DNA of 64,000 nt from Candidatus Eremiobacterota bacterium (GCA_019235885.1 JAFAKB010000030.1:1-64000), one strand, 5' to 3'. Positions 12,001 through 19,594 are shown, numbered from the stretch's first letter. Numbers and translations: made by a program. The notes: generated by a model not told the origin, from the sequence alone.

Positions 12001-13371
12001 GACGCCGATCGGGTAGTTCGTGCGCTCCTCGCCGCCCAACAGCGAAACGCCGTCCCAGGCACCGCCGGCCTGCGCGCTCGGCGCGGCCCCGTGCCGGTAG
12101 TTCAGCAGCGAGCTGAACAGCGGCGTCGACGCGGGCACCGCGCTGCACGCCTGCGCCAGCGTCAGCGGCGCGTGCTCGTGCCGCAGCAGCTGCGCGAGCA
12201 GCGTCTGCATCGCCTCGACGCTCGCGCCGACGCCGCCGTCGATGCGCGCGCGCACCGGCAGCGTGTTGGTGAACATCCCCAGCGCGCGCTCGACCCCTTC
12301 CCCCTCGCCGCGCCCGAACAGCACCGTCCCGAAGACGACGTCGTCGCGTCCGGAGACGCGCGCCAGCACGCGCGCCCACGCGACGTGCACGACGCTCGCG
12401 GTGCTGACGCCGTTCGCGCGCGCGGCGCTGCGCAGCCGCTCGGCGAGCGCGCCGTCGACGCTCGCCGACGCTTCGCGGATGCGCGACCCGTCGCGCTGCG
12501 CGTCGATCAGTCCGAACGGCGCCGTCGGCTCGTCGACGTCCGCCAGCAGCTCGCGGAAGAACAGCTCGTGCTCTTCGCGGCTGACGCCGCGCCGCGCTTG
12601 CGCGATGAAGTCTCCGAACGAGACCGGCGCCGGCAAGTCGTCCGTCCGTCCCAGCAGATGCGCCTCGATCTCGCGCCGCAGCAGCTGCACCGAGGTGTTG
12701 TCGCCCCAGACGTGGTGCTCGAGCAGCACCATCGCCCAGCACTCGCCGTGCGGCTCGCGCGCCACGAACGCGCGCAGCAGCGGCGCCTGCCGCAGATCGA
12801 GCCGGTAGTGCCGCGGGCTGAACCGCGCGGCAAGCTGCTCCGCCACGTCTCCGTCGCCGAAACCGCCGGTGATCTCTTCGACGACGAGCGGCGCGCTGCG
12901 CAGCACGACCTGAACCGGCTCGGCGAGTCCTTCCCACAGGATCGCGGTGCGCAGCGCGTCGTGCCGGGCGATCGCGCGCTGCAGCGCCGCCAGATACGCA
13001 TCGAGCCGCTCGCGGTTCTCGAACCAGTACGTCTCGCACGAGAGATACGGATCGCCCTCGCCGCTCAGCAGGTGGTGGAACAGGATCCCGTCCTGCAGCG
13101 GCGCCAGCGGGTAGACGTCCTGGACGTTCTCCGCGCCGCCCGGAACCGCGGCGATCACGCTCGCCATCTCCGCCGCGCTGAGCGTGACCAGCGGGCTGGC
13201 GGCCGCGCCGGCGCGCAGGAACTCCAGCAGCTCCGCCTTGTTCTGCCGCAGCAGGTCGATCAGCGCGGAGTCGAGGCGTTCTTGCTCACCGCGAACGACG
13301 AGCTCGTCGCCGTCCACCGCCAGGCTGACGTTCTGCTCCGAGAGCATCGCCACGATCTGATCGCTCTTCAT
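1..13371 (-). CDS. Giant NRPS, TubC docking + four C-A-T modules + partial C (3' end beyond window)
   Basis: Non-ribosomal peptide synthetase, open from its ATG at 13371 to base 1 (4,457 codons, no stop seen). Residues 1-54 look like a TubC-type N-terminal docking domain. Then come four modules of about 1,081 residues, each condensation-adenylation-carrier, and the start of a fifth C domain (about 150-1). The phosphopantetheine serines of GGHSLL fall at residues 1083, 2161, 3242 and 4324, all in one reading phase, which supports a single frame. Every C domain carries HH[I/L]LxGEGD near its start, the dual epimerization/condensation signature, and no separate E domain is present. The main C motif in modules 2-4 is HHLLGDH (module 1 HHVWGDN) in place of HHxxxDG. 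A-domain codes read DIFHLGLIVK (modules 1 and 4) and DIFHLGFIIK (modules 2 and 3), close to 4-hydroxyphenylglycine codes as I recall them. The start overlaps the upstream NRPS stop (ATGA). The number of modules could be wrong if near-identical repeats were collapsed in assembly. Substrate assignment is inference. Confidence 0.93.
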   Translation of the reverse strand, partial: MKSDQIVAMLSEQNVSLAVDGDELVVRGEQERLDSALIDLLRQNKAELLEFLRAGAAASPLVTLSAAEMASVIAAVPGGAENVQDVYPLAPLQDGILFHHLLSGEGDPYLSCETYWFENRERLDAYLAALQRAIARHDALRTAILWEGLAEPVQVVLRSAPLVVEEITGGFGDGDVAEQLAARFSPRHYRLDLRQAPLLRAFVAREPHGECWAMVLLEHHVWGDNTSVQLLRREIEAHLLGRTDDLPAPVSFGDFIAQARRGVSREEHELFFRELLADVDEPTAPFGLIDAQRDGSRIREASASVDGALAERLRSAARANGVSTASVVHVAWARVLARVSGRDDVVFGTVLFGRGEGEGVERALGMFTNTLPVRARIDGGVGASVEAMQTLLAQLLRHEHAPLTLAQACSAVPASTPLFSSLLNYRHGAAPSAQAGGAWDGVSLLGGEERTNYPIGVSVNDTGAELKLSVKSDASVDPERLCGYVQTALAGVVEALERDAARTLASVEVVPEPERARVLYEWNATEHPFGDDRFVHELFEEQAWRAPKAVALEFDGARLSYGELNARANRLARHLRMLGVQAQTRVGVLMERSLELVVGVLAVLKAGAVYVPLDPAYPEERLAFMLADAAPPVVLTHPHVARDRAELLRQAAVRVVDVVADADAWSWEPECNPPALAAPSDPAYVIYTSGSTGAPKGVMVSHEQLCSRLLGAQLDLRLGRADVVTNLASPAFDIALFELLMPLVTGGRSLLLGAADVRDLAQLRARTRRATVFHAVPTLMEAWLDAIGPSEYGALHTLLVGGEAVPQRLLRKLTERFPQARVFELYGPTEAVIVSTRYRADGTPLEGVANCIGRPFANTRTYVLDARMQPAPIGVGGELYVGGAQVALGYLNRDDLTAERFIASPFVDGDRLYKTGDLARYLPDSNIEFLGRNDFQVKIRGFRIELGEIEARLWSYPGVRDIAVIALEDRAGEKRLVAYYTAGAAAGAPDAPSAEDLRGHVAATLPDYMIPAAYVHLAALPLTAHGKLDRRALPAPDEDAYVSRAYEAPAGDVELTLAAVWRELLGVERVGRNDNFFELGGHSLLVVAALERLRQVGLHVDAAAFFASTTLSELASAVREESLQVAIPPNAIPDGCTAIAPEMLPLVALNAAEIAAVVSAVPGGAANVQDVYPLAPLQEGVLFHHLLGGEGDPYLSRTVYRFESRARLDAYLQALEAVIARHDVLRTAVVWEGLSEPVQVVLRRAPLTVEEVSADPAAGDVGEQLAARFDPRSFRLDVRQAPIMRAYVARGAGEAWAMVLLKHHLLGDHTAMELMQAEVEAHLLGRADALPEPVPFRNFIAQARLGVSREEHELFFRELLEDVDEPTAPYGLVDVRRDGSATRQAFEVVDAALAHRLRSVARSIGVSTASICHVAWARVLARVSGRDDVVFGTLMFGRMQGAGSDRALGMFMNTLPVRLKTGGRGVRESVDEAQLLLAQLLRHEHASLALAQRCSAVPGSLPLFTALLNYRHDDSDTTGDAWEGITVEEAEERTNYPIGMSVNDHGGGALSLSVKSDASVDPSRLSAYMQTALAGVVEALERDPARPLTSVEVVPEDERARVLVEWNATERDYAAARCVHELFEDQASRAPESVALEMDGERLSYGELDARANRLARHLRTLGVQARTRVGVLMERSPEFVVAVLGVLKAGGAYVPLDPAYPSERLAFMLGDAAPPVVLTHGRVARERADVLSLTSARVVDVVADDRHWSAESDANLPGAAGPSDLAYVIYTSGSTGAPKGVMVSHEQLSSRLLGAQLDLGFRPADVVTNLASPAFDIALFELLMPLTTGGCSLLLSSAQVKDLEQLRARTQHATVFHAVPTLMEAWLDALGASEYGSLHTLLVGGEAVPERLLRKLTQRFPAARVFEFYGPTEAVIISTRFRADGSPLEGVANCIGRPFANTRTYILDARMQPAPIGVAAELYIGGAQVAQGYLNRADLTAERFIASPFVDGDRLYKTGDLARYLPDGNIEFLGRNDFQVKIRGFRIELGEIEARLWSYPGVRDVAVVALEDRTGEKRLAAYYTAPTALSAEELRGHVAATLPDYMIPAAYVQLDALPLTAHGKLDRRALPAPDDGAYVSHAYEAPAGDTELTLAAVWRELLGVERVGRNDNFFELGGHSLLVVAALERLRQAGLHVDAAAFFASGTLKELAAAVKDESSEVAIPPNAIPEGCTHIAPEMLPLVQLTVTEIAGIVTAVPGGAANVQDVYPLAPLQEGVLFHHLLGGEGDPYLSRTAYRFESRERLDAYLNALESVIARHDVLCTAVVWENLPEPVQVVLRRAPLAVEEVTVDPAAGDVAEQLAERFNPRHFRLDVRQAPIMRAYVARDAGDGWAMVLLKHHLLGDHTAMEVMEHEVQMHLLGRADELAEPVPFRNFIAQARLGVSREEHEQFFREMLVDVDEPTAPFGLVDVRRDGSTTRQTYQVVDAALAERLRAVARAAGVSAASVCHVAWARVLARVSGRDDVVFGTLLFGRMQAEGADRAIGMFMNTLPVRLRVGKSVRESVEDAHVLLAQLLRHEHAPLALAQRCSAVPGSTPLFSSLLNYRHGARKSETSADADRAWQGIAVLSGEERTNYPVGMSVNDHGDELSLSVKSDESVDPDRLCGYMQTALAGVVEALEREPARALASVEVVPERERAQVVYEWNATERAYDAARCVHQLFEEQVVRAPESVALEFDGERISYAELNAQANRLARHLQSLGVQAQTLVGVLMERSFEFVTGVLAVLKAGGTYVPLDPAYPDDRLSSMLADAAPPVVLTHGRVAPDRLEPIRQSAVRVVDVSAGASDWSAMQASDLQGAAAPSDPAYVIYTSGSTGAPKGVVVTHEQLCSRLLGAQLDLSFGPADVMPNLASPAFDIALFELLMPLTTGGCSLLLTNAQVKDPEQLRARTQHATVFHAVPTLMEAWLDSLGASEYGSLHTLLVGGEAVPERLLIKLRERFPKARVFEFYGPTEAVIISTRYRADGAAPNGVAHCIGRPFANTRAYVLDACMQPTPIGVGGELYIGGAQIAQCYLNRADLTAERFIASPFVEGDRLYKTGDLARYLPDGNIEFLGRNDFQVKIRGFRIELGEIEARLAAHPAVREAAVVPLEGRDGERRLVAYYVAREPLAADELRGHVAAALPEYMIPAAYVQLDALPLTAHGKLDRRALPAPDDAAYASRAYEAPAGETEITLAAVWRELLGVERVGRNDNFFELGGHSLLVVAALERLRQVGLHVDAAAFFASNTLRELASAVRDESVDVAIPPNAIADGCTRITPEMLPLVQLSASEIAAVVAAVPGGAANVQDIYPLAPLQEGILFHHILGGEGDPYLGRSTYRFESRERVDAYLAALDSVIARHDVLRTAVLWEGLPEPVQVVLRRAPLAVEEVSVDPAAGDVAGQLAERFNPRRFRLDVRQAPIMRAYVARDAGSDGDGWAMVLLKHHLLGDHTAMEVMEHEVEAHLLGRAHELPVPVPFRNFIAQAKLGVSREEHEQFFREMLADVDEPTAPFGLVDVRRDGSTTRQTYQVVDAALGERLRTVARSTGVSTASICHVAWARVLARVSGRDDVVFGTLLFGRMQGEGSGRALGMFMNTLPVRLKIGARGVRESVEETQLLLAQLLRHEHAPLTLAQACSAVPASTPLFSALLNYRHGKPRKSGDDEAWKGFAASGGEERTNYPIGMSVNDHGDELSLSVKSDASVDPDRLCGYMQAALAGVADALQNEPARALVSIEVVPERERAQLLVEWNATERPYPTDRRVHQLFEEQAARAPEAPAVEFDGVRVSYAELNARANRLARYLQKVGVQAQTRVGVLMERSPELVTGVLAVLKAGGTYVPLDPAYPHERLSYMLADAAPHVVLTHARAAAERAELLHRSPARVVDVVADAAGWAAEPTANLRGAAGSSDVAYVIYTSGSTGAPKGVMVSHGQLCSRLLGVQRDLGFGDGDVVTNLASPAFDIALFELLMPLINGGCSLLLTNAQVKDPEQLRARTQHATVFHAVPTLMEAWLDALGAGEYRSLHTVLVGGEAVPERLLIKLRERFPKARVFELYGPTEAVIVSTRYRVDGIALNGVANCIGRPFANTRIYILDARMEPAPIGVGGELYIGGAQVAQGYLNRDDLTAERFIANPFVNGDRLYKSGDLARYLPDGNIEFLGRNDFQVKIRGFRIELGEIEARLGAHPAVREAAVVPLDDRHGEKRLVAYYAAPAPLSAEELRDYLAATLPDYMVPAAYVQLDALPLTAHGKLDRRVLPAPDDGAYASRAYEAPAGDVELTLAAVWRELLNVERVGRNDNFFELGGHSLLVVAALERLRQVGLHVDAAAFFASNSLRELASAVRDESVDVAIPPNAIDDGCTHITPEMLPLVQLSASEIAAVVAAVPGGAANVQDIYPLAPLQEGILFHHILGGEGDPYLGRSTYRFESRERLDAYLAALE

Positions 13372-16300
13372 ATCCGGACTTCTCCAAGTTGGGTCGTGAT
13401 GGTAGCCGCGTTGGCCAGCGTCCTCGAGACGAACAGATCGCTGATCTCGGCGTGCAAGCCGGCGCCGCGCATGCGCTGAATCGCGTGGATCATCAACAGC
13501 GAGTGGCCGCCGAGCTCGAAGAAATTGTCATGGCGCCCGACGCGCTCGAGCTTGAGCAGATCGCGCCAGATCGCTGCCAGCGCCGTCTCGACCGGGCCGA
13601 CCGGCTCCTCGAAGCGGCGCGTGCGCTGCGCGCCGCCGGGAGCGGGCAGCGCCGCGCGGTCGAGCTTGCCGTTCGGGGTGAGCGGAAAGGACTCCAACTG
13701 CACGTACGCCGAGGGCACCATGTGCTCGGGGAGCGCGGTCGACAACGCGTTGCGCAGCTCGTCGGCGCGAATCTCGTCCGGCGCCGTGAAGTACGCCGCT
13801 AGCCGTTTCTCGCCGCCGTCGTCGAGCGCGACGACGACCGCCTCGCGCACGCCGGGATGCGCGGCGAGCCGCGCTTCGATCTCGCCCAGTTCGACGCGAA
13901 ACCCGCGGATCTTCACCTGAAAGTCGTTGCGCCCGAGATACTCGAGCGTGCCGTCGGCGAGGTGGCGCGCCAGGTCGCCGGTCTTGTAGAGGCGATCGCC
14001 GGCGACGAACGGATTCGCGACGAAGCGCTCCGCCGTAAGCTCCGGACGGTTGAGATAGCCGCGCCCGACCTGCACGCCGCCGATGTAGAGCTCGCCGGTC
14101 ACGCCGGCGGGGACGAGCTCGCGGTGCGCGTCGAGCACGTAGGCGCGCGTGTTCGCGATCGGCCGGCCGATCGGGATGTTCGGCGGCAGCGCGCGCGCCG
14201 GACAGCGCCACGCGGTCACGTCGACCGCGGCCTCCGTCGGCCCGTACAAGTTCGAAAGCTGCGCGAACGGAAGCCGCTCGGAGAAGCGCTCCGCGAGCGC
14301 GCGCGGGAGCGCCTCGCCGCTGCAGATCACGTGCTCGAGCGTCGTGCACCGCTCGGCGTGCGCGGCGTCGACGAAGAACCCCAGCATCGAGGGGACGGCG
14401 TGCATCATCGTGACGCGCGCCTCGCGCACGACGCGCACCAGGTAGTCGGGGTCTCTGTGCCCGCCGGCGCGCGCCATCACCAGCCGCGCGCCGCTCAGCA
14501 GCGGCAGGAAAAACTCCCACACCGAGACGTCGAAGCTGAACGGGGTCTTCTGCAGCACCGCGTCGTCCGCGCCCAGCGTGTACTCGTCTTGCATCCAGAG
14601 CAGCCGGTTGACGACGCCGCGGTGCTCGTTCATCGCACCCTTCGGCTTGCCGGTCGAGCCGGAGGTGTAGATGACGTACGCCAGATGCGAGGACAGCAGT
14701 CCGGCGCGCGCGAGGTTCTCCTCGGATTCGTCGGCCCAACGCGGCGCGTCCGCGGCGACGTCGAGCGCCGGCACGCCGGTGCGCCGCAGCGCCGCACGCA
14801 CGCCGGCCGGAACCGCGTCGTGCGCGAGCAGCAGCGCCGGCGCGGCGTCTTCGACCAGATACGCGAGCCGCTCGAGCGGATAGCCGGGATCGAGCGGAAC
14901 GTACGCGCCGCCGGCTTTGAGCACGGCCAGCAGCGCGACGACCAGCTCCGTGCTGCGCTCCATGCAGACCGCGACGCGCACGCCGGGGCCGACGCCGCGC
15001 GCGCGCAGGTGCCGCGCCAGCCGGTTCGCCTGCGCGTTGAGCTCGGCGTAGCTGAGCCGCATGCCCTCGTGGTCGACCGCGACGGCGTGCGGCGAGCGCG
15101 CGACCTGCGCTTCGACCAGCTCGTGCACGCACAGCTCGGCCGGGTACGTCCGCGCGGTCGCGTTCCAGTCGACGAGCGCGCGCCGGCGTTCGCTCGCGGC
15201 GAGCAGCGGAAGCCGGCCGATCGCCTGCGCGTCGCCGGCGGTCATCGCGACGAGCAGCCGGCGGAAGTACTCACCGTAGCGCACCACCGTCTCGCGGTCG
15301 AACAGCGCGGTCGCGTAGACGATCACGCCGCGGATGCGATCGCCGTCCTCGCACAGCTCGGCGACCAGATCGGTCTTCGCGGCGTGCAGGTTCGAGGCCG
15401 GAAAGATTGCGTTCGCGTCCCAGCTCTGCCACACCAGCATCGTCTGAAACAGCGGCGTGTACGCGAGGCTGCGCGGCGGGTTCACCGCTTCGACGACTTG
15501 GCCGAACGGTGCGTCTTGGTGCTCGTGCGCCGCGCCGACCTGCGCTTTCACCCGCGCGAGCGCTTCGCCGACCGTGGGGCCGCCGCCGTACTCCAGCCGC
15601 AGTGCCAGCGTGTTGACGAAGAAGCCGAGCAGCGGCTCGAGCTCAGGTCGCGTGCGGTTCGCGACCGCGGTTCCGACCACGACGACGTCCTGCACGGCGA
15701 GCCGCGAGAGCAGCGCGCCCCACGCGGTGAGCAGCGTCATGAAGAGCGTCGCGCCGTGACGGCGGCTGAGCGACTTCAGCTTCGCGGTGAGCTCGGCGTC
15801 GATCTCGAACGGAACGTGCGCGCCGGCGTAGTCCTGGCGCGCGGGACGCGGGCGGTCCGCCGGCAGCTCGACGACGGCGGGAACCTCGCGCAGCGCGTCC
15901 CGCCAATAGGCGAGCTGCTCGCGCCCCGCGTTCGTGCGGCGCTGCCACGCCGCGTGATCGACGGGCTGAATCGCCGGCGGCGGCAGCTGATTCGGCTGCC
16001 CGGTTCGGAACGCGCCGTACAACGCAGCGAGCTCGCGCGAGAACAGCGCCGCCGACCAGCCGTCGAAGACGGCGTGGTGCGCGGTGACCAGCAGCACGTG
16101 ATCGTCGTCGGCGACGGTGATCAGGCGTGCGCGCACGAGCGGCCCGGTCGCGAGATCGAATGGGGCGTTCATCTCCTCGCCGGCGATGCGCGCCCGCAAC
16201 GAGAACGGGCCGTCGAGTCCGCGCAGGTCGTGCTCGATCAGCGGCATTCTGGTGTTCGGCGGACCGATGCGCTGCGCCGGCGCGCCGTCGAGGGCGACGA

Positions 16301-18305
16301 ACGTCGTGCGCAGCGCCTCGTGGCGCGCGACGATTGCGTCGAGCGCACGGCGCAGCGCGCGCACGTTGAGCGGACCGGACAGCGGCAGCGCGATCGGGAC
16401 GTGGTACGCGAGGCTCGCGCGCGGATCCAACTGGGTCAAGAACCACAACCGCTCTTGCTCGAACGAGAGCGGCAGCCGCTGCGCTCGATCGGCTGGCACG
16501 ATCGCCGGCCGCGCGGATCGTTCTTGCTCGAGCGCGTGCGCAAGATCGGCGAGCACGGGATGCGAGAACAGGCTCCCCGAGCGCAGCTCGAGGCCGAGCG
16601 CGTCGCGCACCTGTGAGAGCACGCGCATCGCGAGCAGCGAGTGGCCGCCCAGCGCGAAGAAGTTGTCGCGGCGGCCGACGCGCTCGACGCCGAGCAGCTC
16701 GCTCCAGATCGCCGCCAGCGCCGTCTCGACCGGGCCGACCGGCTCTTCATAGGCGGCCGACGCGTACGCGGCGTCGTCGGGCGCCGGGAGCGCGTTGCGG
16801 TCGAGCTTGCCGCTCGCGCCGAGCGGCATCGCTTCGAGGTGCACGAACGCCGAGGGGACCATGTAGTCCGGAAGCGCCGCCAGCAGATGGCGCCGCAGCG
16901 CGCCGGCGTGCACGTGTTCCGGCGCCGTGTAGTACGCGACCAGACGTTTCTCGCCGGCGCGGTCGTCGAGCGCGACGACGACGCTCTCGCGGACGCCGCG
17001 GTACGCCGCCAGCCGCGCTTCGATCTCGCCGAGCTCGATGCGGAAACCGCGGATCTTCACCTGAAAGTCGTTGCGCCCGACGTACTCGACCGTGCCGTCG
17101 GGAAGGAAGCGTGCGAGGTCGCCGGTCTTGTACACGCGCTCGCCCGGGACGAACGGGTTCAGGACGAACCGCTGCGCGGTGAGCTCCGGACGGCGCAGGT
17201 AGCCGCGCCCGACCGGCACGCCGCCGATGTGCAGCTCGCCGACGGTTCCGCGCGGCACCTGCTGCATCGTTTCGTCGAGCACGTAGATGCGCGCGCCGGC
17301 GATCGGCCGGCCGATCGGGATGCGCGCCGGCACGTTTTCGCGCGGGCAGCGCCACGCGGTGACCTCGATCGCGGTCTCGGTCGGACCGTACAAGTTCGAG
17401 AGCTGCACCTGCGGAAGGCGCTCGTACAAGCGCACCGCGAGGTGCCGCGGCAGCGCCTCGCCGCTGCAGAACACGTGCCGCAGCGTCGAACAGCGCGCCG
17501 AGCCGGGATGCTCGACGAAATACGTCAGCATCGAGGGCACGAAGTGGATCGCCGTGATGCGCCGCCGCTGCACGAGCTCGGCGAGGTATGCGGGGTCCTG
17601 GTGGCCGCCGGGACGCGCCATCACCAGCCGCGCGCCGCTCAGCAGCGGCCACCAGAACTCCCACACCGAGACGTCGAACGTGAACGGCGTCTTCTGCAGC
17701 ACCGCGTCGTCCGCGCCGATCGGGTACTCCGCGTCCATCCAGAGCAGCCGGTTGACGACGGCGCGGTGCTCGTTCATCGCGCCCTTCGGCTGGCCGGTCG
17801 AGCCCGAGGTGTAGATGACGTAGCACAGGTTCGCCGGCGACAGGTCGCCGCGCTCGAGGTCGGCGCCGGATTCGGCGGCCCAGCGCCGCGCGTCGCGCGC
17901 GACGTCGATCGCCGGCACGTTGCCGCGCGCGAGCGTCTCGCGCACCTCCGCGCTCACCGCGCCGTGCACGAGGACGAGCGCCGGGGCGCTGTCCTGCAGC
18001 ATGTACTCGAGCCGCGCGGGCGGATACCGCGGGTCGAGCGGCACGTACGCGCCGCCCGCTTTGAGCACGGCGAGCAGCGCGATCGTGAGCTCCGCGCTGC
18101 GCTCCATGCAGACCGCGACCAGCCGCTCCGGCCCGACGCCCTGCGCGCGCAGGTGCCGCGCCAAGCGGTTCGCGCGCGCGTTCAGCTCGGCGTACGTGAG
18201 CGCCTCGTCTTCGAACTCGAGCGCCGTCGCGTCCGGCGAGGCCGCCGCCTGCTTCTCGATCAGCTCGTGCAGACAGACGTCGCGCGAATAGGGCCGCTCC
18301 GTCAT
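13368..18305 (-). CDS. NRPS, A-T-C-A-T, two serine-type modules
   Basis: A 1,645-residue NRPS that probably starts the assembly line, since it opens directly with an A domain (residues about 10-520) and has no starter C domain. Carrier serines in GGHSLL are at residues 556 and 1602. Between them is a canonical LCL-like condensation domain with HHAVFDG near residue 744, followed by a second A domain from about residue 1050. Specificity residues read from the A4-A5 region are DVWHFSLIEK and DVWHISLVDK. These are near-identical to known serine codes (EntF type, DVWHFSLVDK), so Ser-Ser is predicted. There is no thioesterase. The C-terminus, after the second carrier, is the likely docking partner of the TubC-like domain of the next protein. 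The ATG at 18305 overlaps the aminotransferase stop (ATGA), and its own stop overlaps the giant NRPS start, so translation is probably coupled. Confidence 0.95.
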   Translation of the reverse strand: MTERPYSRDVCLHELIEKQAAASPDATALEFEDEALTYAELNARANRLARHLRAQGVGPERLVAVCMERSAELTIALLAVLKAGGAYVPLDPRYPPARLEYMLQDSAPALVLVHGAVSAEVRETLARGNVPAIDVARDARRWAAESGADLERGDLSPANLCYVIYTSGSTGQPKGAMNEHRAVVNRLLWMDAEYPIGADDAVLQKTPFTFDVSVWEFWWPLLSGARLVMARPGGHQDPAYLAELVQRRRITAIHFVPSMLTYFVEHPGSARCSTLRHVFCSGEALPRHLAVRLYERLPQVQLSNLYGPTETAIEVTAWRCPRENVPARIPIGRPIAGARIYVLDETMQQVPRGTVGELHIGGVPVGRGYLRRPELTAQRFVLNPFVPGERVYKTGDLARFLPDGTVEYVGRNDFQVKIRGFRIELGEIEARLAAYRGVRESVVVALDDRAGEKRLVAYYTAPEHVHAGALRRHLLAALPDYMVPSAFVHLEAMPLGASGKLDRNALPAPDDAAYASAAYEEPVGPVETALAAIWSELLGVERVGRRDNFFALGGHSLLAMRVLSQVRDALGLELRSGSLFSHPVLADLAHALEQERSARPAIVPADRAQRLPLSFEQERLWFLTQLDPRASLAYHVPIALPLSGPLNVRALRRALDAIVARHEALRTTFVALDGAPAQRIGPPNTRMPLIEHDLRGLDGPFSLRARIAGEEMNAPFDLATGPLVRARLITVADDDHVLLVTAHHAVFDGWSAALFSRELAALYGAFRTGQPNQLPPPAIQPVDHAAWQRRTNAGREQLAYWRDALREVPAVVELPADRPRPARQDYAGAHVPFEIDAELTAKLKSLSRRHGATLFMTLLTAWGALLSRLAVQDVVVVGTAVANRTRPELEPLLGFFVNTLALRLEYGGGPTVGEALARVKAQVGAAHEHQDAPFGQVVEAVNPPRSLAYTPLFQTMLVWQSWDANAIFPASNLHAAKTDLVAELCEDGDRIRGVIVYATALFDRETVVRYGEYFRRLLVAMTAGDAQAIGRLPLLAASERRRALVDWNATARTYPAELCVHELVEAQVARSPHAVAVDHEGMRLSYAELNAQANRLARHLRARGVGPGVRVAVCMERSTELVVALLAVLKAGGAYVPLDPGYPLERLAYLVEDAAPALLLAHDAVPAGVRAALRRTGVPALDVAADAPRWADESEENLARAGLLSSHLAYVIYTSGSTGKPKGAMNEHRGVVNRLLWMQDEYTLGADDAVLQKTPFSFDVSVWEFFLPLLSGARLVMARAGGHRDPDYLVRVVREARVTMMHAVPSMLGFFVDAAHAERCTTLEHVICSGEALPRALAERFSERLPFAQLSNLYGPTEAAVDVTAWRCPARALPPNIPIGRPIANTRAYVLDAHRELVPAGVTGELYIGGVQVGRGYLNRPELTAERFVANPFVAGDRLYKTGDLARHLADGTLEYLGRNDFQVKIRGFRVELGEIEARLAAHPGVREAVVVALDDGGEKRLAAYFTAPDEIRADELRNALSTALPEHMVPSAYVQLESFPLTPNGKLDRAALPAPGGAQRTRRFEEPVGPVETALAAIWRDLLKLERVGRHDNFFELGGHSLLMIHAIQRMRGAGLHAEISDLFVSRTLANAATITTQLGEVRI

Positions 18306-19570
18306 GGCTGCAAGCGCTGCCGCACGTAGGACGCGAACGCCGCGACGCCGCGGCCGATCTCGTCCTCGGACACGTTGCTGAACGAGAGCCGCACGCTCTC
18401 GTGCTGCGTCCCGTCGAGCGAGAAGAACGTCATCGGCATGGTGAGGACGCCGTACTCGCTCGCGCACGTCAGCATGTCGTCGCGCATGAACGCGAACGGC
18501 AGCCGCAGGCTCAGGAAGAACCCGCCCTCCGGCCGGTTCCACGTCACCCGGTCGCGCACCGGCCCGAGGTGCGTTTCGAGCGCGCTCAGCAGCGCGTCGC
18601 GGTTGCGGTGATAGAACGTACGGGACGGCTCGATGAAGCGCTGCAGCGAGCCGCCTTCGCGCAGCAGGATCCCGCCCACCATCGCCTGATTGATCTGGCT
18701 CGTGTTGACGGTGACGTAGCTCCTGCGCTCGCCGAGCTCCGTCTTGAGCGCGCGGCTCGCCGCCGCGCTGCCGAACAGTGTGTCGGGAACGACCGCGAAG
18801 CCGACGCGCACCGCCGGGCAGATCGTCTTCGAGTACGTGCCCAGGTGCAGCACCACGCCGTACTCGTCGAGCGCGGCGAGCGCCGGCGGCGCCTTGCCCT
18901 CGAAGCGGAACATCCCGTACGGGTTGTCCTCGAGGATCGCGATCCGGTACCGCTCGCACAGCGCGAGCGTGGCGAGCCGGTCGCTCTCGCTCAGGACGAC
19001 GCCCGTCGGGTTGTCGAACTCCGGGATCAGGTACAGCGCGCGCGGCTGCCGGCCTTGCGCGAGCTCGGAGCCGATCGTGCACGCGAGCGCGGCCGGGAAA
19101 TCGTCGCCGTCGTCTTCGCCGATCGGAACCAGCGGGATGCCGGCGCAATCAGCCGCGCCCGTCGCGCCGATGTAGGTGGGATTGCGCGCGAGCGCGACGT
19201 CGCCGGGCTGGGGGCACAGCGCCTGCAGGCAGAGCGCGAGCGCCTCCTGGCAGCCGTTCATCACGATGACCTGCTCGCCCGAGCACGGCACGCCGTGGTC
19301 GGCGCCGATCTGCTCCGCGACCAGCTCGTTCACGATCCCGGCCGCGCGCCCGTATTGCGCGAGCAGCCCGCCGACGGTGTCCGCGTTCGAGCGCTGCTGG
19401 CGCACGACGTGATCCCGGTAGCGCGGAATCTCGCCGAGCCATCCGTCCAAGTCGAAGAACTGCTGGGCAGGGCGTCCCGACGCGAACGAGATCGCGTGCG
19501 GGTAATCGAGCGCGGCCTCGGACAGAAAATTCATGACCGAGAGGCGCGATTGCGTCTCTTGCTGCACCAT
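18302..19570 (-). CDS. PLP aminotransferase, HpgT-like (arylglycine transaminase candidate)
   Basis: A 422-residue fold-type I aminotransferase. The N-terminal motif SVMNFLSEAALDYP followed by SFASGRP resembles the HpgT/PglE group that aminates arylglyoxylates to 4-hydroxyphenylglycine or phenylglycine. The PLP lysine is K248 in GTYSKT, and PEFDNPTG and EDNPYG are the expected cofactor-site segments. There is no N-terminal GntR domain, unlike MocR regulators. The gene lies 24 bp after the VOC gene and its stop overlaps the NRPS start, so it is co-transcribed with the peptide assembly line and most likely feeds it a non-proteinogenic amino acid. The general fold is certain. The HpgT assignment is inferred from motif memory and context, and a KAT/AadR-like 2-aminoadipate aminotransferase is the alternative. 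Confidence 0.82.
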   Translation of the reverse strand: MVQQETQSRLSVMNFLSEAALDYPHAISFASGRPAQQFFDLDGWLGEIPRYRDHVVRQQRSNADTVGGLLAQYGRAAGIVNELVAEQIGADHGVPCSGEQVIVMNGCQEALALCLQALCPQPGDVALARNPTYIGATGAADCAGIPLVPIGEDDGDDFPAALACTIGSELAQGRQPRALYLIPEFDNPTGVVLSESDRLATLALCERYRIAILEDNPYGMFRFEGKAPPALAALDEYGVVLHLGTYSKTICPAVRVGFAVVPDTLFGSAAASRALKTELGERRSYVTVNTSQINQAMVGGILLREGGSLQRFIEPSRTFYHRNRDALLSALETHLGPVRDRVTWNRPEGGFFLSLRLPFAFMRDDMLTCASEYGVLTMPMTFFSLDGTQHESVRLSFSNVSEDEIGRGVAAFASYVRQRLQP

Positions 19571-19594
19571 GGCGGGTTCCGAAAAACTACTGCT

